A stretch of 64,000 bases of DNA from AC-37 sp036389835 (GCA_036389835.1 DASVWC010000004.1:44431-108430); one strand, 5' to 3'. Positions 24,170-33,077 are shown, counted from the stretch's first letter. Notes: generated by a model not told the origin, from the letters alone. A program made the numbers and translations.

Positions 24170-25822
24170 ATGGGGCGTCTGCTCCCAGCCGCACTGGTAC
24201 TGCTCACGGCCCTCGGCGCAGCGGATGCGTCGAGGGCCGCTTGGCAGTCCCCTGGCGCGGGCGGCCAGGCCGCCAAGGCGATCACGCTCGGGACCGGCAG
24301 CACGCCCTCGGCGTCGGTGTCGAACCGGAGCGTCTCGCTGACCTGGTCGGCCACCACGCTCCCGGGCGGCGGCTCGGTGAGCGGCTACACGGTCCGCCGC
24401 TACTCCAGCGGCGGCGTGCTCCAGTCGATCGGCTCCTCGTGCTCCGGCACGATCACGGCCACGTCGTGCACCGAGACGGGCGTGCCCGGCGGCACCTGGC
24501 GCTACACGATCACGCCGGTCCAGGGCAACTGGAGCGGCTCCGCGAGCGCTCAGAGCTCCGCCGTCACCGTGGGCGCTCCGGCCGTCACGCTCAACTCCAC
24601 CACGGTCAGCTCGCTCCCCGCCACCGTCACGGGGTCGGTCGCCAACTACATCACCGCGCAGACGGCCACCTTCAGGCTCGACGACCCCTCGACCGGCACG
24701 CTGCTGACGGGCACCCTGACGCCCAGCTCGGTCCCCGCGAGCGGGTCCGCCACCTTCAGCGTCACGCTGCCGTCGGGCACCTCCAACGGCACGCACCGGA
24801 TCTACGTGGTCGGATCGGCGGGCGATGCCGCCGGCGCGGACATCACGGTCGCGGTGCCCACGAGCATCACCACCTCCGCCTGGAGCGTCTCCGACGTCTC
24901 GTCGGGCACGGCGGTCGACGCCTCCGCGCAGCCGGCGTTCGCCGGCGACGGCCTGACCCTCACCACCGGCAACTGGGCCACCGCGTTCTCGGCCACGCGC
25001 TACGTCGAGTTCGACTCGAACACCACGCTTCCGGCGGGCAAGGCGGTCACCGGCGCGACCTTCAACTACCGCCGCGCGGCCTCCGCCGCGGGCGACGTCG
25101 TCTGCTACTACCTCGAGGTGCGGCGGATCTCCACCGGCGCCGTGCTCGCCGCCCACGGTGACGCCGCGACCCCGCTGGGCTGCGTCACCGGCACCACGCT
25201 GACGACGACCACCACGCCGCTTCCCGAGATCAGCACGACGGACATCGCGAACGACACCCGCGTCCGCGTCTACTCGCGGTCGAGCGGCAGCCGCGCCACG
25301 ACGATCGACGTGGCGACGATCACCGGCACGGCCGGCACGACCCCGTTCACGCTCTACACCCGCAACTACATCGACACGGCGGCGGGCGGGGCGTCGACCA
25401 CGTATCCGTGGTCGCAGATGACCGTCGACAACACCACCTTCGACATCGGCTCGAACTGGCCCAACACCTCGAACACCACGCGCTACCTCAGGGTCGCCTT
25501 CCCGGCCTACGTGCCCGCGGGGGCGGCGGTCACCGCCGCCACGCTCAAGCACGCGTACCGCCCGGTCGTGACCGGCAACACGGCCTGCTGGTACGCGGAG
25601 CTGTACTCGGCCGGAGCGCTGATCGCGACCTACGGCAGCTCGGCCACGCCGGTGGGGTGCAACTCCGGCCCCGGCTTCGTGACCGACTCGCTGCCGCTGA
25701 CCGCCGTCAACACCGCCGCACGCGCCAACGACGTGACCGTGCGGCTGATCTTCAGCGCGAGCGGCGGCAACCGGCGCACGCAGCACGACCTGACCGAGCT
25801 CGCGCTCACGTACGTCGAGTGA
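24170..25822 (+). CDS. Large exported Ig/Fn3-like surface protein
   Basis: A 550-residue secreted protein. The signal peptide (residues 1-23, LLPAALVLLTALGAADA) is followed by an Fn3-like domain (VSLTWSATTLPGGGSVSGYTV ... GTWRYTITPVQG), an Ig-like domain, and two related C-terminal modules of about 130 residues, each with a paired-Cys pattern (VVCYYLEVRR ... LGC and ACWYAELYSA ... VGC). The chain is Thr/Ser-rich and low in charge. It is probably co-transcribed with the smaller protein upstream and displayed at the surface. No catalytic motif was seen. Confidence 0.8.
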   Translation: MGRLLPAALVLLTALGAADASRAAWQSPGAGGQAAKAITLGTGSTPSASVSNRSVSLTWSATTLPGGGSVSGYTVRRYSSGGVLQSIGSSCSGTITATSCTETGVPGGTWRYTITPVQGNWSGSASAQSSAVTVGAPAVTLNSTTVSSLPATVTGSVANYITAQTATFRLDDPSTGTLLTGTLTPSSVPASGSATFSVTLPSGTSNGTHRIYVVGSAGDAAGADITVAVPTSITTSAWSVSDVSSGTAVDASAQPAFAGDGLTLTTGNWATAFSATRYVEFDSNTTLPAGKAVTGATFNYRRAASAAGDVVCYYLEVRRISTGAVLAAHGDAATPLGCVTGTTLTTTTTPLPEISTTDIANDTRVRVYSRSSGSRATTIDVATITGTAGTTPFTLYTRNYIDTAAGGASTTYPWSQMTVDNTTFDIGSNWPNTSNTTRYLRVAFPAYVPAGAAVTAATLKHAYRPVVTGNTACWYAELYSAGALIATYGSSATPVGCNSGPGFVTDSLPLTAVNTAARANDVTVRLIFSASGGNRRTQHDLTELALTYVE

Positions 25823-25844
25823 GCGCGCGCTAGGGTCGCCCGCC

Positions 25845-27245
25845 GTGAGCGGCGGCCGGGTGGTCATGGCGCTGATGTTCTTCCCGCGCGGCGGGTCGTC
25901 TCAGGTCGCCCGCTACGTGGCGCGCGGGCTGCCCGAGGCCGGCTGGGAGGTGACGCTCGTGGCCGGGTCGCTGGGGGAGGAGGGCGAGCAGTCGCACGCC
26001 GCGACCTTCTTCTCCGGGCTCGAGGTCCAGGCGCTCGACTACAGCGCGGCCGCCGAGGCCGAGGACCCGCTCGCCGCCGACCCGCCGTTCCAGCCCTCGT
26101 TCGAGGACCGCCCGGACGCGCCCGACCGGGTCTTCGCGAGCGTGGACGACGAGGCGTTCGAGCGGCTGGTGGCGGTGTGGGAGCGCGAGCTCGAGCGGGC
26201 CGGCGCCGCCGACGCCGACGTCCTGCACCTCAACCACCTCACGCCGGTGAACGAGGCCGCCGCGCGCTCGTTCGCTGACGTGCCGGTCGTGGGCCACCTG
26301 CACGGCACGGAGCTGCTCATGCTCAAGGCGATCGAGGACGGCCCGCCCGACGGCTGGGATCACGCGGAGAGCTGGCGCGAGCGGCTGCGCGAGTGGGCGC
26401 AGCGCTGCGAGCGGCTGCTCGTCCTGTCGCCGGACGCGGTCGAGCGCGTGCCGGGCCTGCTCGACGTGGACCCCGAGCGCGTGGTGTGGGCGCCGAACGG
26501 GTTCGAGCCCGAGAGCTTCGACCGGCGCCCGAAGACCGGCGAGGAGCGCGTGGCGCTCTGGCGCGAGTGGCTCGTGGAGGAGCCGCGCGGCTGGGAGCCC
26601 GGCGGCGATGCCGGCAGCGTGGCGTACTCCGAGGACGACCTCGACGCGTTCCGCGACGGCCCGGTGCTGCTCTACGTGGGGCGCTACACGGAGGTCAAGC
26701 GGATCCCGCTGATGATCCGCGCCTACGCGCGCGCGCAGGAGCGCTTCGGGTGCCGCGCGCCGCTGGTGCTGCTCGGCGGCTATCCGGGCGAGCACGAGGG
26801 CGAGCACCCGCTCGAGGCGATCCGCGACAGCGGCGCCCGCGACGTCTTCCTCGCGGGCTGGCGCGGGCACGAGGACCTGCCAGACGGGCTGAACGCCGCC
26901 GACGCCGTGGTGCTCGCCTCGGTGCACGAGCAGTTCGGCCAGGTGCTGGTGGAGGGGATGGCCTGCGGCCTGCCCGCCGTGGCCGTCGACGCCCACGGGC
27001 CTGCCACGATCGTGGACGACGGCGACACCGGCTGGCTCGTGCCGCCCGACGACGAGGACGCCCTCTGCGAGGCGCTGGTGGAGCTCGTGTGCGACGGCGA
27101 CGAGCGCCGCCGCCGCGGCGAGGCCGCCTACGAGGTGGCGCGGGAGCGGTACTCCTGGCCGGCCCTGATCGAGGGCCTCGCGACGGTCTACGACGAGGTC
27201 CGGGAAGGACGACGACCGGACGGCGGCGTATCTTCGCTCGCGTGA
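25845..27245 (+). CDS. Glycosyltransferase family 4 protein
   Basis: A 466-residue GT-B glycosyltransferase. The N-terminal half opens with FFPRGGSSQVARYVARGL, the acceptor-domain glycine loop; VVGHLHGTE is typical of group 1 enzymes. The C-terminal half has LLYVGRYTEVKRIPLMIRAY and the sugar-nucleotide site HEQFGQVLVEGMACGLPAVA. It transfers a sugar from an activated donor to an unknown acceptor. A TAGGGT box ends eight bases before the GTG, suggesting a leaderless message. The stop overlaps the next gene by GTGA. Confidence 0.92.
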   Translation: MSGGRVVMALMFFPRGGSSQVARYVARGLPEAGWEVTLVAGSLGEEGEQSHAATFFSGLEVQALDYSAAAEAEDPLAADPPFQPSFEDRPDAPDRVFASVDDEAFERLVAVWERELERAGAADADVLHLNHLTPVNEAAARSFADVPVVGHLHGTELLMLKAIEDGPPDGWDHAESWRERLREWAQRCERLLVLSPDAVERVPGLLDVDPERVVWAPNGFEPESFDRRPKTGEERVALWREWLVEEPRGWEPGGDAGSVAYSEDDLDAFRDGPVLLYVGRYTEVKRIPLMIRAYARAQERFGCRAPLVLLGGYPGEHEGEHPLEAIRDSGARDVFLAGWRGHEDLPDGLNAADAVVLASVHEQFGQVLVEGMACGLPAVAVDAHGPATIVDDGDTGWLVPPDDEDALCEALVELVCDGDERRRRGEAAYEVARERYSWPALIEGLATVYDEVREGRRPDGGVSSLA

Positions 27246-28003
27246 GCTCGCCGTACCTCAATTCGGGGATCCCGTACGCCGTGCGCCGCAGCGACAGGGC
27301 GCGCCGCGCGCGGATCGTCGTGGACCGCGACGGGGTCGAGGTCGTGGTCCCGCGCCGGATGCCGCTGCGCGAGGTGGCGCCGTTCGTCGCGGAGAAGCAG
27401 GAGTGGATCGAGCGCACGCGGCGCCGCTACGAGCGCGCGCGCGAGCACGGGCCGCTGGTGGACCTGCGCGACGGCGGCAGCGTCCCGCTGCTCGGGCGCG
27501 ACCTCGCGCTGCGCGTGCACGTCGAGCCGGGGCGGGTGCGCCCGCACGTGGCGCTGCGCGAGCGGCGTGAGGCCGCCGCGCCGGCGCCCGGCGGCCAGCT
27601 CGAGCTCGTGCCCGCGGCCGAGCTGCACGCGGCGGTGGCGCGGCCCGGCCGCGCCGCGCTGCGCGAGGCGCTCGAGCGCTGGTACCGCCGCCGCGCGCGC
27701 GAGGAGGTGGCTCCGCGCCTCGACGCCGCCACGGCCCGCGCGGGCACCTCCTACGGCCGGCTGACGATCCGCGGGCAGCGCACGCGCTGGGCGAGCTGCT
27801 CGGACGACGGCTCGATGAGCTTCAACTGGCGCCTGCTGCTGGCCCCGGAGGCCGTGCTCGACTACGTCGTCGAGCACGAGGTGGCCCACCTCGACGTGAT
27901 GGGGCACTCGCGCCGCTTCTGGGCGCTCGTCGAGCGCCGCTGCCCGGACTACCGCGAGCACGAGCGCTGGCTGCGCCGCTACGGCAGCACCCTGCACCTC
28001 TAG
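27242..28003 (+). CDS. YgjP-like (SprT/WLM-type) metallopeptidase
   Basis: A 253-residue protein of the YgjP/DUF45 family. The zinc site is HEVAHLDVMGHSRRFW (HExxH plus a third His six residues on), preceded by the family segment RWASCSDDGSMSFNWRLLLAP. The N-terminal region has the usual beta-strand prelude (IPYAVRRSDRARRARIVVD). An insertion of about 30 residues rich in Ala/Arg/Glu lies in the middle. GTG 27242 overlaps the glycosyltransferase stop. Its substrate is not known. Confidence 0.92.
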   Translation: MSSPYLNSGIPYAVRRSDRARRARIVVDRDGVEVVVPRRMPLREVAPFVAEKQEWIERTRRRYERAREHGPLVDLRDGGSVPLLGRDLALRVHVEPGRVRPHVALRERREAAAPAPGGQLELVPAAELHAAVARPGRAALREALERWYRRRAREEVAPRLDAATARAGTSYGRLTIRGQRTRWASCSDDGSMSFNWRLLLAPEAVLDYVVEHEVAHLDVMGHSRRFWALVERRCPDYREHERWLRRYGSTLHL

Positions 28004-28025
28004 CCGAGCATCTAGTCTCCCTGGG

Positions 28026-28622
28026 GTGGTCCTCCGCGGCCCCACGGTGAGCCTCCGGTACCTGGTCCCCGACGACGCGCCGGCGCTCTTCGAGCTGGCG
28101 CGGGATCCCGAGGTCACGCAGTTCTTCTCCTGGGGCCCGTACGAGGACGAGTCCGAGCCGCGCGCGTTCATCGAGCGGCTCGAGCGCGAGCGCGAGGCGG
28201 GCACGCGGCTCGAGCTCGGCATCGTCCGCGACGGGCGCCCGATCGGCCTGACCGGCTTCAGCGACTTCGTGCGGCGCGACCGGCGCGCCACGATGGGCAC
28301 CTGGCTCGGCCGCGAGCACTGGGGCAGCGGCGCCAACACCGAATCGAAGGCACTGGTCCTCTCGCTCGGCTTCCGCCACCTCGGCCTGCACCGGATCACG
28401 GCGCTCGCGAACCCGGACAACCGCCGCTCGCTGCGCGCCCTCGAGCGCATCGGCTTCTGGACCGAGGGCGTGCTGCGCGACTACCACTTCCACGAGGGCG
28501 AGCCGCGCGACGTGGCGATACTCCGGATGCTCCGCGACCGCTTCGAGACGACGGACGTCGCGCGGGTCCCCTACGAGATCGAGGGCGAGCCGCCCGCCGC
28601 GTTCGTGGTCACTCCCACCTGA
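28026..28622 (+). CDS. GNAT-family N-acetyltransferase (RimJ-like)
   Basis: A 198-residue acetyltransferase of the RimJ/RimL type. Typical segments are VSLRYLVPDDAPALFELARD, the acetyl-CoA loop region GTWLGREHWGSGANTESKAL, HRITALANPDNRRSLRALERIGF and YHFHEGEPRDVAI. It acetylates an unknown amine, often a protein N-terminus or a small molecule. A TAGTCT box seven bases before the GTG suggests a leaderless start. The 3' end overlaps the convergent ABC permease gene by 14 bases. Confidence 0.92.
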   Translation: MVLRGPTVSLRYLVPDDAPALFELARDPEVTQFFSWGPYEDESEPRAFIERLEREREAGTRLELGIVRDGRPIGLTGFSDFVRRDRRATMGTWLGREHWGSGANTESKALVLSLGFRHLGLHRITALANPDNRRSLRALERIGFWTEGVLRDYHFHEGEPRDVAILRMLRDRFETTDVARVPYEIEGEPPAAFVVTPT

Positions 28623-29343
28623 ACCAGCGCGCGGCGGCGAAGATGCCCGCCGCCGCCCAGGCGCTGAGCGCGGCGAGCGCCCCGAGGTTGTCGGCCAGGC
28701 CGTCGCCCGCGACCATCGCGTCGCGCAGACCGTCGATCGCGTGCTTCAGCGGCAGCGCGCCGGCGACCGCGTCGAGGAGCGCCGGCAGCGAGTCGGTCGA
28801 GTAGAAGGTCCCGGAGATGAAGATCAGCGGGAGGAAGACGGCGTTCACGTAGGCGGCGGCCGCGTCGTAGTTCGGGATCGCCTGCGAGAACGCGACGCCG
28901 AGCGAGGCGAAGGCGGCGACTCCGGCGACGGTGAACACCGCCAGCTCGAGCCACGCCCGCGGCCACGGCAGGTCGTAGACCAGGTGACCGATCACCACGA
29001 CCAGCAGGACCTGGACGAGCGCGTTCAGCACCGCGCTGCCGATCAGGCCGCCGAAGTAGGAGAGCGCGGGGGTGGGGGTCCCCTGGACGCGCTTGAGGAT
29101 CCCCTGCTCGCGCAGGAACGTGACGTTGAACGCGAGCGCGGTGAACGTCGTCGTCATCACCGCCATGCCGGCGATGCCGGGCACGAGCACCTCGAGGTCG
29201 TCGCGCTCGCTCCCGAAGGCGGTCGCGATCAGGAACAGGAACAGCAGCGGCAGCAGGAAGTTGAAGAAGGCCGCCGTCGGGTTGCGCCAGAACATCCGCC
29301 GCTCGAGGCGGAAGTGGCGCCAGGCGAGGGCCGCGGTGCTCAT
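28609..29343 (-). CDS. ABC-2 type transporter permease
   Basis: A 244-residue membrane protein with six predicted helices (FFNFLLPLLFLFLIATAF; MAVMTTTFTALAFNVTFLRE; VLLVVVIGHLVY; VFTVAGVAAFASLGVAF; FLPLIFISGTFY; a final helix near the C-terminus). The arrangement matches ABC-2 permeases of drug or polysaccharide exporters such as DrrB. Its ATG overlaps the stop of the ATPase gene (ATGA), so the two form one exporter. Confidence 0.9.
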   Translation of the reverse strand: MSTAALAWRHFRLERRMFWRNPTAAFFNFLLPLLFLFLIATAFGSERDDLEVLVPGIAGMAVMTTTFTALAFNVTFLREQGILKRVQGTPTPALSYFGGLIGSAVLNALVQVLLVVVIGHLVYDLPWPRAWLELAVFTVAGVAAFASLGVAFSQAIPNYDAAAAYVNAVFLPLIFISGTFYSTDSLPALLDAVAGALPLKHAIDGLRDAMVAGDGLADNLGALAALSAWAAAGIFAAARWFRWE

Positions 29344-30188
29344 TCCTCGCTCGTCAGCTCCAGGTAGACGTCCTCGAGGGTGGGTCGCGACACCGACAGG
29401 TCCTCGAGCCGCTCGCCGCGCTCGAGCGCCTCGGAGGTGAGCCGGTGCAGCAGCTCGGTGGGGTCCTCCGTGTCGTGCACGACGCGCTCGCCGCGGCGGC
29501 TGTAGGCGACGCGGTAGCGCGCGCTGTCGGGGTGCAGCTCCGACGGCGGGCCCTCGGCCACCACGAGCCCGTCCTTGACGATCGCCACCCGGTCGGCGAG
29601 CGCCTGCGCCTCGTCGAGGTAGTGGGTGGTGAGCAGCACGGTCTTGTCGAGCTCCTTGAGCGTGCGGACGGCCTCCCAGGCGGTGCGGCGGGCGGCGGGG
29701 TCGAAGCCGGTCGTGGGCTCGTCGAGGAAGACCACGTCCGGGTCGCCGACGAGCGCCAGCGCGAGGTCCAGGCGGCGCTTCTGGCCGCCCGAGAGGAACT
29801 TCGTATGCGTGTCCTGCTTGTCCTCGAGCCCGACGAGCGCGATCGTCTCGGCCGGCTCGCGCGGGTGCGGGTAGGCGGCCGCGGTGAGCTCGACCAGCTC
29901 GCGCGGGGTCGCGCGCGGGTGGAAGCCGGAGCTCTGGAGCACGATGCCGACGCGCCGGCGCAGCTCGGGGTCGCGCGCCTCGGGGTCCTGCCCGAGGACG
30001 TGGGCGGCGCCGCCGCTGCGGGTCCGGTAGCCCTCGAGGATCTCGACGGTGGTGGTCTTCCCGGCGCCGTTGGGGCCGAGCAGGCCGAAGACCTCGCCGC
30101 GCGCGACCGCGAACGAGATCCCGCGCACGGCCTCGACCGGGCCGTAGCTCTTGCGCAGGTCGCGGACGCTGATGGCGGCTTCCGTCAC
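29340..30188 (-). CDS. ABC transporter ATP-binding protein (DrrA-like)
   Basis: A 282-residue ATPase. Walker A is GPNGAGKTTT, the Q-loop VLQSSGF, the signature LSGGQKRR, Walker B VVFLDEPTTGFDP and the switch His TTHYLDEA. The C-terminal extension ending in RPTLEDVYLELT is typical of exporters of the DrrA/CcmA group. With the coupled permease it probably exports a lipid, drug or polysaccharide-linked molecule. Confidence 0.93.
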   Translation of the reverse strand: MTEAAISVRDLRKSYGPVEAVRGISFAVARGEVFGLLGPNGAGKTTTVEILEGYRTRSGGAAHVLGQDPEARDPELRRRVGIVLQSSGFHPRATPRELVELTAAAYPHPREPAETIALVGLEDKQDTHTKFLSGGQKRRLDLALALVGDPDVVFLDEPTTGFDPAARRTAWEAVRTLKELDKTVLLTTHYLDEAQALADRVAIVKDGLVVAEGPPSELHPDSARYRVAYSRRGERVVHDTEDPTELLHRLTSEALERGERLEDLSVSRPTLEDVYLELTSEE

Positions 30189-30209
30189 GGCCCAACTATG
30201 CCAGCGGGC

Positions 30210-30971
30210 CTACACGCCCTCCCCGTGCCGGCCCGCCCCGCCCGCGAAGCGCGCGGCGCCCGCCCGCGCCACCTCGAACACCTCGGGGCCGGACTCGGCT
30301 TCGAGCGCGAGCCCCTCCCCGAGCGTCATGCCGAAGCCCTCGATCGCCGCGCGGCGATCGGCGAGCATGGTCTCCTGCGGGAAGGCGGCGAGCGCCTCGG
30401 CCAGCTCGAGGGCGCGGGTGAGGTGGTCGCCGGGCGGGACGATCTCGTTGAGCAGGCCGATCGCGAGCGCCTCCTCGGCAGGGACCATGCGGCCGGTCAG
30501 GATGATTTCGAGCGCGCGGCCCATGCCCACGATCCGGGGCAGCCGCTGGGTGCCGCCGTCCACGAGCGGGACGCCCCAGCGGCGCTCCGGGAAGCCGAGC
30601 GTGGATCCGGCCGCGGCGATCCGGAGGTCGCACCAGAGCGCGAGCTCGAGGCCGCCCGCCAGGCACCAGCCGCCGATCGCGGCGATCGTCGGCTTGGGCG
30701 GGGTCAGGCGAGTGAAGCCGAGCGGGCCGCCGGGGTCGTCCTGGCGGGGGCCGAACGTGTCGATCGCCTTGAGGTCCGCTCCCGCGCAGAAGGCGACGCC
30801 GCCGGCGCCGGTGAGCACCAGCACGCGGGCGCCGTCGTCGTCCACGAAGCGCCGGTAGCCCTCGCCGAGCAGCTCGGCGGTGGGGCCGTCGACGGCGTTG
30901 CGGCGCTCCTGGCGGTCGATCGTCAGCACCGCGGCCGCGCCGATCCGCCCGTATGTGACGGGGCTCGCCAC
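30210..30971 (-). CDS. Enoyl-CoA hydratase/isomerase family protein
   Basis: A 253-residue crotonase. LTGAGGVAFCAGADLKAI forms the CoA oxyanion-hole segment, and IGGWCLAGGLELALWCDLRI the second. PERRWGVPLVDGGTQRLPRIVGM contains one of the two usual acid positions (Glu in PERR). It hydrates or isomerises an acyl-CoA. Transcription ends 21 bases before the ABC ATPase start, in the same direction. Confidence 0.92.
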   Translation of the reverse strand: MASPVTYGRIGAAAVLTIDRQERRNAVDGPTAELLGEGYRRFVDDDGARVLVLTGAGGVAFCAGADLKAIDTFGPRQDDPGGPLGFTRLTPPKPTIAAIGGWCLAGGLELALWCDLRIAAAGSTLGFPERRWGVPLVDGGTQRLPRIVGMGRALEIILTGRMVPAEEALAIGLLNEIVPPGDHLTRALELAEALAAFPQETMLADRRAAIEGFGMTLGEGLALEAESGPEVFEVARAGAARFAGGAGRHGEGV

Positions 30972-31007
30972 GGGCGGATCTTCGCATTTAGGGGACCCTT
31001 AACGCCT

Positions 31008-31101
31008 CGCGCGATAGTGGTCTCCTCGACGAGCGAGATCTCCCTCCCTCTCGTCGTATCGCGCGGCTCCGGGGCCCCCGCCCGGGGCCGCGCCTCTTTT
31101 T
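31008..31101 (+). ncRNA. Possible structured small RNA with intrinsic terminator
   Basis: The 148-base gap between two minus-strand genes contains a long interrupted stem (CGCGCGATA at 31008-31016 with TATCGCGCG at 31057-31065, and CGACGAG at 31027-31033 with CTCGTCG at 31050-31056), overlapped by a GC-rich hairpin (31062-31092) with a CCTCTTTTT tract (31093-31101). On the plus strand this is a classical intrinsic terminator, yet no plus-strand gene precedes it, so a short plus-strand RNA is possible. No promoter is clear. The stems may be alternatives to each other. Confidence 0.35.
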
Positions 31102-31119
31102 GGCGGTGGCCGCGGGCGG

Positions 31120-31374
31120 CTACCAGCCGGAGCGGCCGGGCTTGTGGGCCTCCATGCGCGCGGTCTTCCGCTTGTCCAGGCTGCTCTGGATGATCGTGCC
31201 GAGGATCACCACGAGCGTGAAGAACAGCAGCACGCCGAGGGCGAAGAAGGTGATGACCTTGTCGTCGGTCTCGCCCGCCAGGCCCTCGCCGTCGTCGGAG
31301 GCGAGCGCCGGGACGGCGAGGTAGAGCTGTGTCACGAGCGCGAACGCGCCGAGCAGGAGCCGGTTGCGGAGCAT
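31120..31374 (-). CDS. Small exported or membrane protein
   Basis: An 84-residue protein from ATG 31374 (a GTG two codons upstream is possible). A hydrophobic N-terminus (LLLGAFALVTQLYLAVPALA) reads as a signal peptide; a second helix (VITFFALGVLLFFTLVVILG) follows, then a basic cytoplasmic-type tail. It resembles small single-pass actinobacterial membrane proteins of unknown function. Its start lies 37 bases from that of the divergent pyrophosphatase gene. Confidence 0.7.
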   Translation of the reverse strand: MLRNRLLLGAFALVTQLYLAVPALASDDGEGLAGETDDKVITFFALGVLLFFTLVVILGTIIQSSLDKRKTARMEAHKPGRSGW

Positions 31375-31411
31375 CGGCACCGCACTTTACCGGGTAACCT
31401 CGCTGGCTCTG

Positions 31412-32098
31412 ATGCCCGACGAGCCGCTCACCTGCTTCGTCGAGATCCCGAAGGGGAGCCGCAACAAGTACGAGTTCGACCACGAGGCCGGCGGGATCAA
31501 GCTCGACCGCTTCCTCTTCTCCTCGATGGTCTATCCGACCGACTACGGGTTCATCCCCGACACCCTGGGGCTCGACGGCGACCCGCTGGACGCCATGGTG
31601 TGCGTGTCGGAGCCGACCTTCCCCGGCTGCCTGATCGACGTGAAGCCGATCGCCCTGTTCCGGATGGAGGACGACAAGGGCGTGGACGACAAGGTCCTGT
31701 GCGTGCCGCTCCAGGACCCGGCCTGGAACCACCTCGAGGAGCTCGACGACCTGCCCGACCAGCTCCGCCAGGAGATCGCGCACTTCTTCTCGGTCTACAA
31801 GGACCTCGAGCGCAAGAAGGTGAAGGTCGACGGCTGGTACGGGCGCGAGGACGCGCTGACGGAGATCGACGCCTCGCGCCGGCGCTGCGCGGAGCACCGC
31901 GCCGAGGGCAGGGCCGGCGGCGACGACTCCCTCGCCGGGGCGACCCCCGTCGAGTCGCTGAGCGACAATCCGGACGGGCCGCGCGACGGAGCCGGCTCGC
32001 CGGGCTCCGACTCCGGCGGCGAGGAGCCGGGCTCCGATTCGGCCGGGAACGAGCCCGCTGCCGAGGGCGCCGGGCACGAGCCGGCGGACCGCCTGTAG
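31412..32098 (+). CDS. ppa: Inorganic pyrophosphatase with acidic C-terminal extension
   Basis: A 228-residue family I pyrophosphatase. EIPKGSRNKYEFDH, YPTDYGFIPDTLG, DGDPLDAMV and the metal-binding acidic cluster MEDDKGVDDKVLCVP are all intact, so it should hydrolyse pyrophosphate to phosphate. The catalytic domain ends near residue 160; the last 60 residues or so are a low-complexity tail rich in Gly, Asp, Glu and Ser that the family normally lacks. ATG 31412 fits the family start; a TAACCT box ends 11 bases upstream. Confidence 0.95.
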   Translation: MPDEPLTCFVEIPKGSRNKYEFDHEAGGIKLDRFLFSSMVYPTDYGFIPDTLGLDGDPLDAMVCVSEPTFPGCLIDVKPIALFRMEDDKGVDDKVLCVPLQDPAWNHLEELDDLPDQLRQEIAHFFSVYKDLERKKVKVDGWYGREDALTEIDASRRRCAEHRAEGRAGGDDSLAGATPVESLSDNPDGPRDGAGSPGSDSGGEEPGSDSAGNEPAAEGAGHEPADRL

Positions 32099-32100
32099 CG

Positions 32101-32466
32101 ATGGCGCGCTTCGAGACGCTCGGCAAGTTCGGGATCGTGGCGCTGATCGCACTCGTGCTGTTCCTGATCCCGGGCGGGGGCAACGCGCTCGACGTGATGC
32201 TCACGCTGCTCTCGATCGCGTTCTTCGTGGCGATCGCGATGCTCGCCGCACGGCTCTACCGCGAGCACCGCTTCACGATCGACTCGCTCTCGGACCGCGA
32301 GCGCCAGGTGCTCTACGGCTCGATCGGGCTCGCGCTCTTGACGTTCACCGCGACGCGCCAGATGTTCGACGAGGGCGGGATCGGCGTGCTGGCGTGGCTG
32401 GCGCTGCTGGGGCTGGCGTCGTACGGGGTCTACTGGACCTGGCGCTCGTCGCAGGAGTACGGGTAG
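32101..32466 (+). CDS. Small four-helix membrane protein
   Basis: A 121-residue protein with four hydrophobic segments (FGIVALIALVLFLIPGG; MLTLLSIAFFVAIAMLAARL; LYGSIGLALLTFTA; VLAWLALLGLASYGVYWTW) and a charged loop with HRFTIDSLSDRERQVLYG between the second and third. It begins two bases after the pyrophosphatase stop and so is probably in its operon. No family is recognised with certainty. Confidence 0.75.
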   Translation: MARFETLGKFGIVALIALVLFLIPGGGNALDVMLTLLSIAFFVAIAMLAARLYREHRFTIDSLSDRERQVLYGSIGLALLTFTATRQMFDEGGIGVLAWLALLGLASYGVYWTWRSSQEYG

Positions 32467-32499
32467 GCCGCGGGCGCGCCGCCGGCGGGAAGCGAGAAC

Positions 32500-32548
32500 G
32501 AGGTGGGCTCTCTAATGGTCGTATATCGGCCCAAAGAGAGCCCACCTC
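32500..32548 (+). terminator. Perfect 14-bp hairpin downstream of the ppa operon
   Basis: The arms GAGGTGGGCTCTCT (32500-32513) and AGAGAGCCCACCTC (32535-32548) pair perfectly; the loop contains a second small stem (GGTCG with CGGCC). It lies 33 bases after the membrane-protein stop. There is no T-tract. A terminator is most likely; an operator for the downstream pilus cluster is the alternative. Confidence 0.6.
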
Positions 32549-32669
32549 GCATCGAGCCTACCGCACGCGCAACCGCGGGCGGCTCATGTGACCGACCCGT
32601 TTCAGAGCGGAGGCTGAGTTGTAACCAGCGCGCCTTGAGCCGTAACGCGCCGAGCGCCACCGTGGAGCC

Positions 32670-33077
32670 GTGCCCGGGCCCTCGCCACATCTCCCTCGGC
32701 TGGCCGTCGCCGAGCGGGGCCAGGCGAGCGTGGAGGTGGTGGCCGTGCTGCCGCTCGTGGTGCTGGTCGCCGCGATCGTGTGGCAGCTCGCGCTGGCCGG
32801 GCACACGCTGTGGCTCTGCGCCCAGGCTGCCCGCTCGGCCGCGCGGGCGGAGGCGGTGGGAGGGGACGGCGAGGCGGCGGCGCGCGCCGTCGTGCCGCGC
32901 TCGCTCGAGCCCGGGCTGCGCGTAGGCGGCGGGCGCGGCGGCGCGGTACGCGTCGAGCTGCGGGTCCCGATGATCGCGCGCCGGTGGCGAAGCCCGGTCG
33001 CGCTGAGCGCCTCGGCCTCGCTGCCGCAGGGCGGCGCGGCGGTCGCCCCCGCCGCCGATTCGAGGGCGGTCCCGTGA
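32670..33077 (+). CDS. TadE-like pilus-assembly protein
   Basis: A 135-residue protein. RGQASVEVVAVLPLVVLVAAIVW (residues 16-38; quoted in parts, RGQASVEVVAVLP then LVVLVAAIVW) is the TadE/TadG N-terminal helix with the prepilin-like Glu, as in Flp/Tad pilus minor pseudopilins. The remainder is a small Arg/Ala-rich periplasmic-side domain. GTG 32670 is used. The stop overlaps the next gene by GTGA, and three genes with the same kind of anchor follow. Confidence 0.8.
   Translation: MPGPSPHLPRLAVAERGQASVEVVAVLPLVVLVAAIVWQLALAGHTLWLCAQAARSAARAEAVGGDGEAAARAVVPRSLEPGLRVGGGRGGAVRVELRVPMIARRWRSPVALSASASLPQGGAAVAPAADSRAVP

Noticed and set aside
32500..32548. LexA/SOS-type operator
   Set aside because: The inverted repeat has a 21-base centre and does not resemble the actinobacterial SOS box; a terminator fits its place better.
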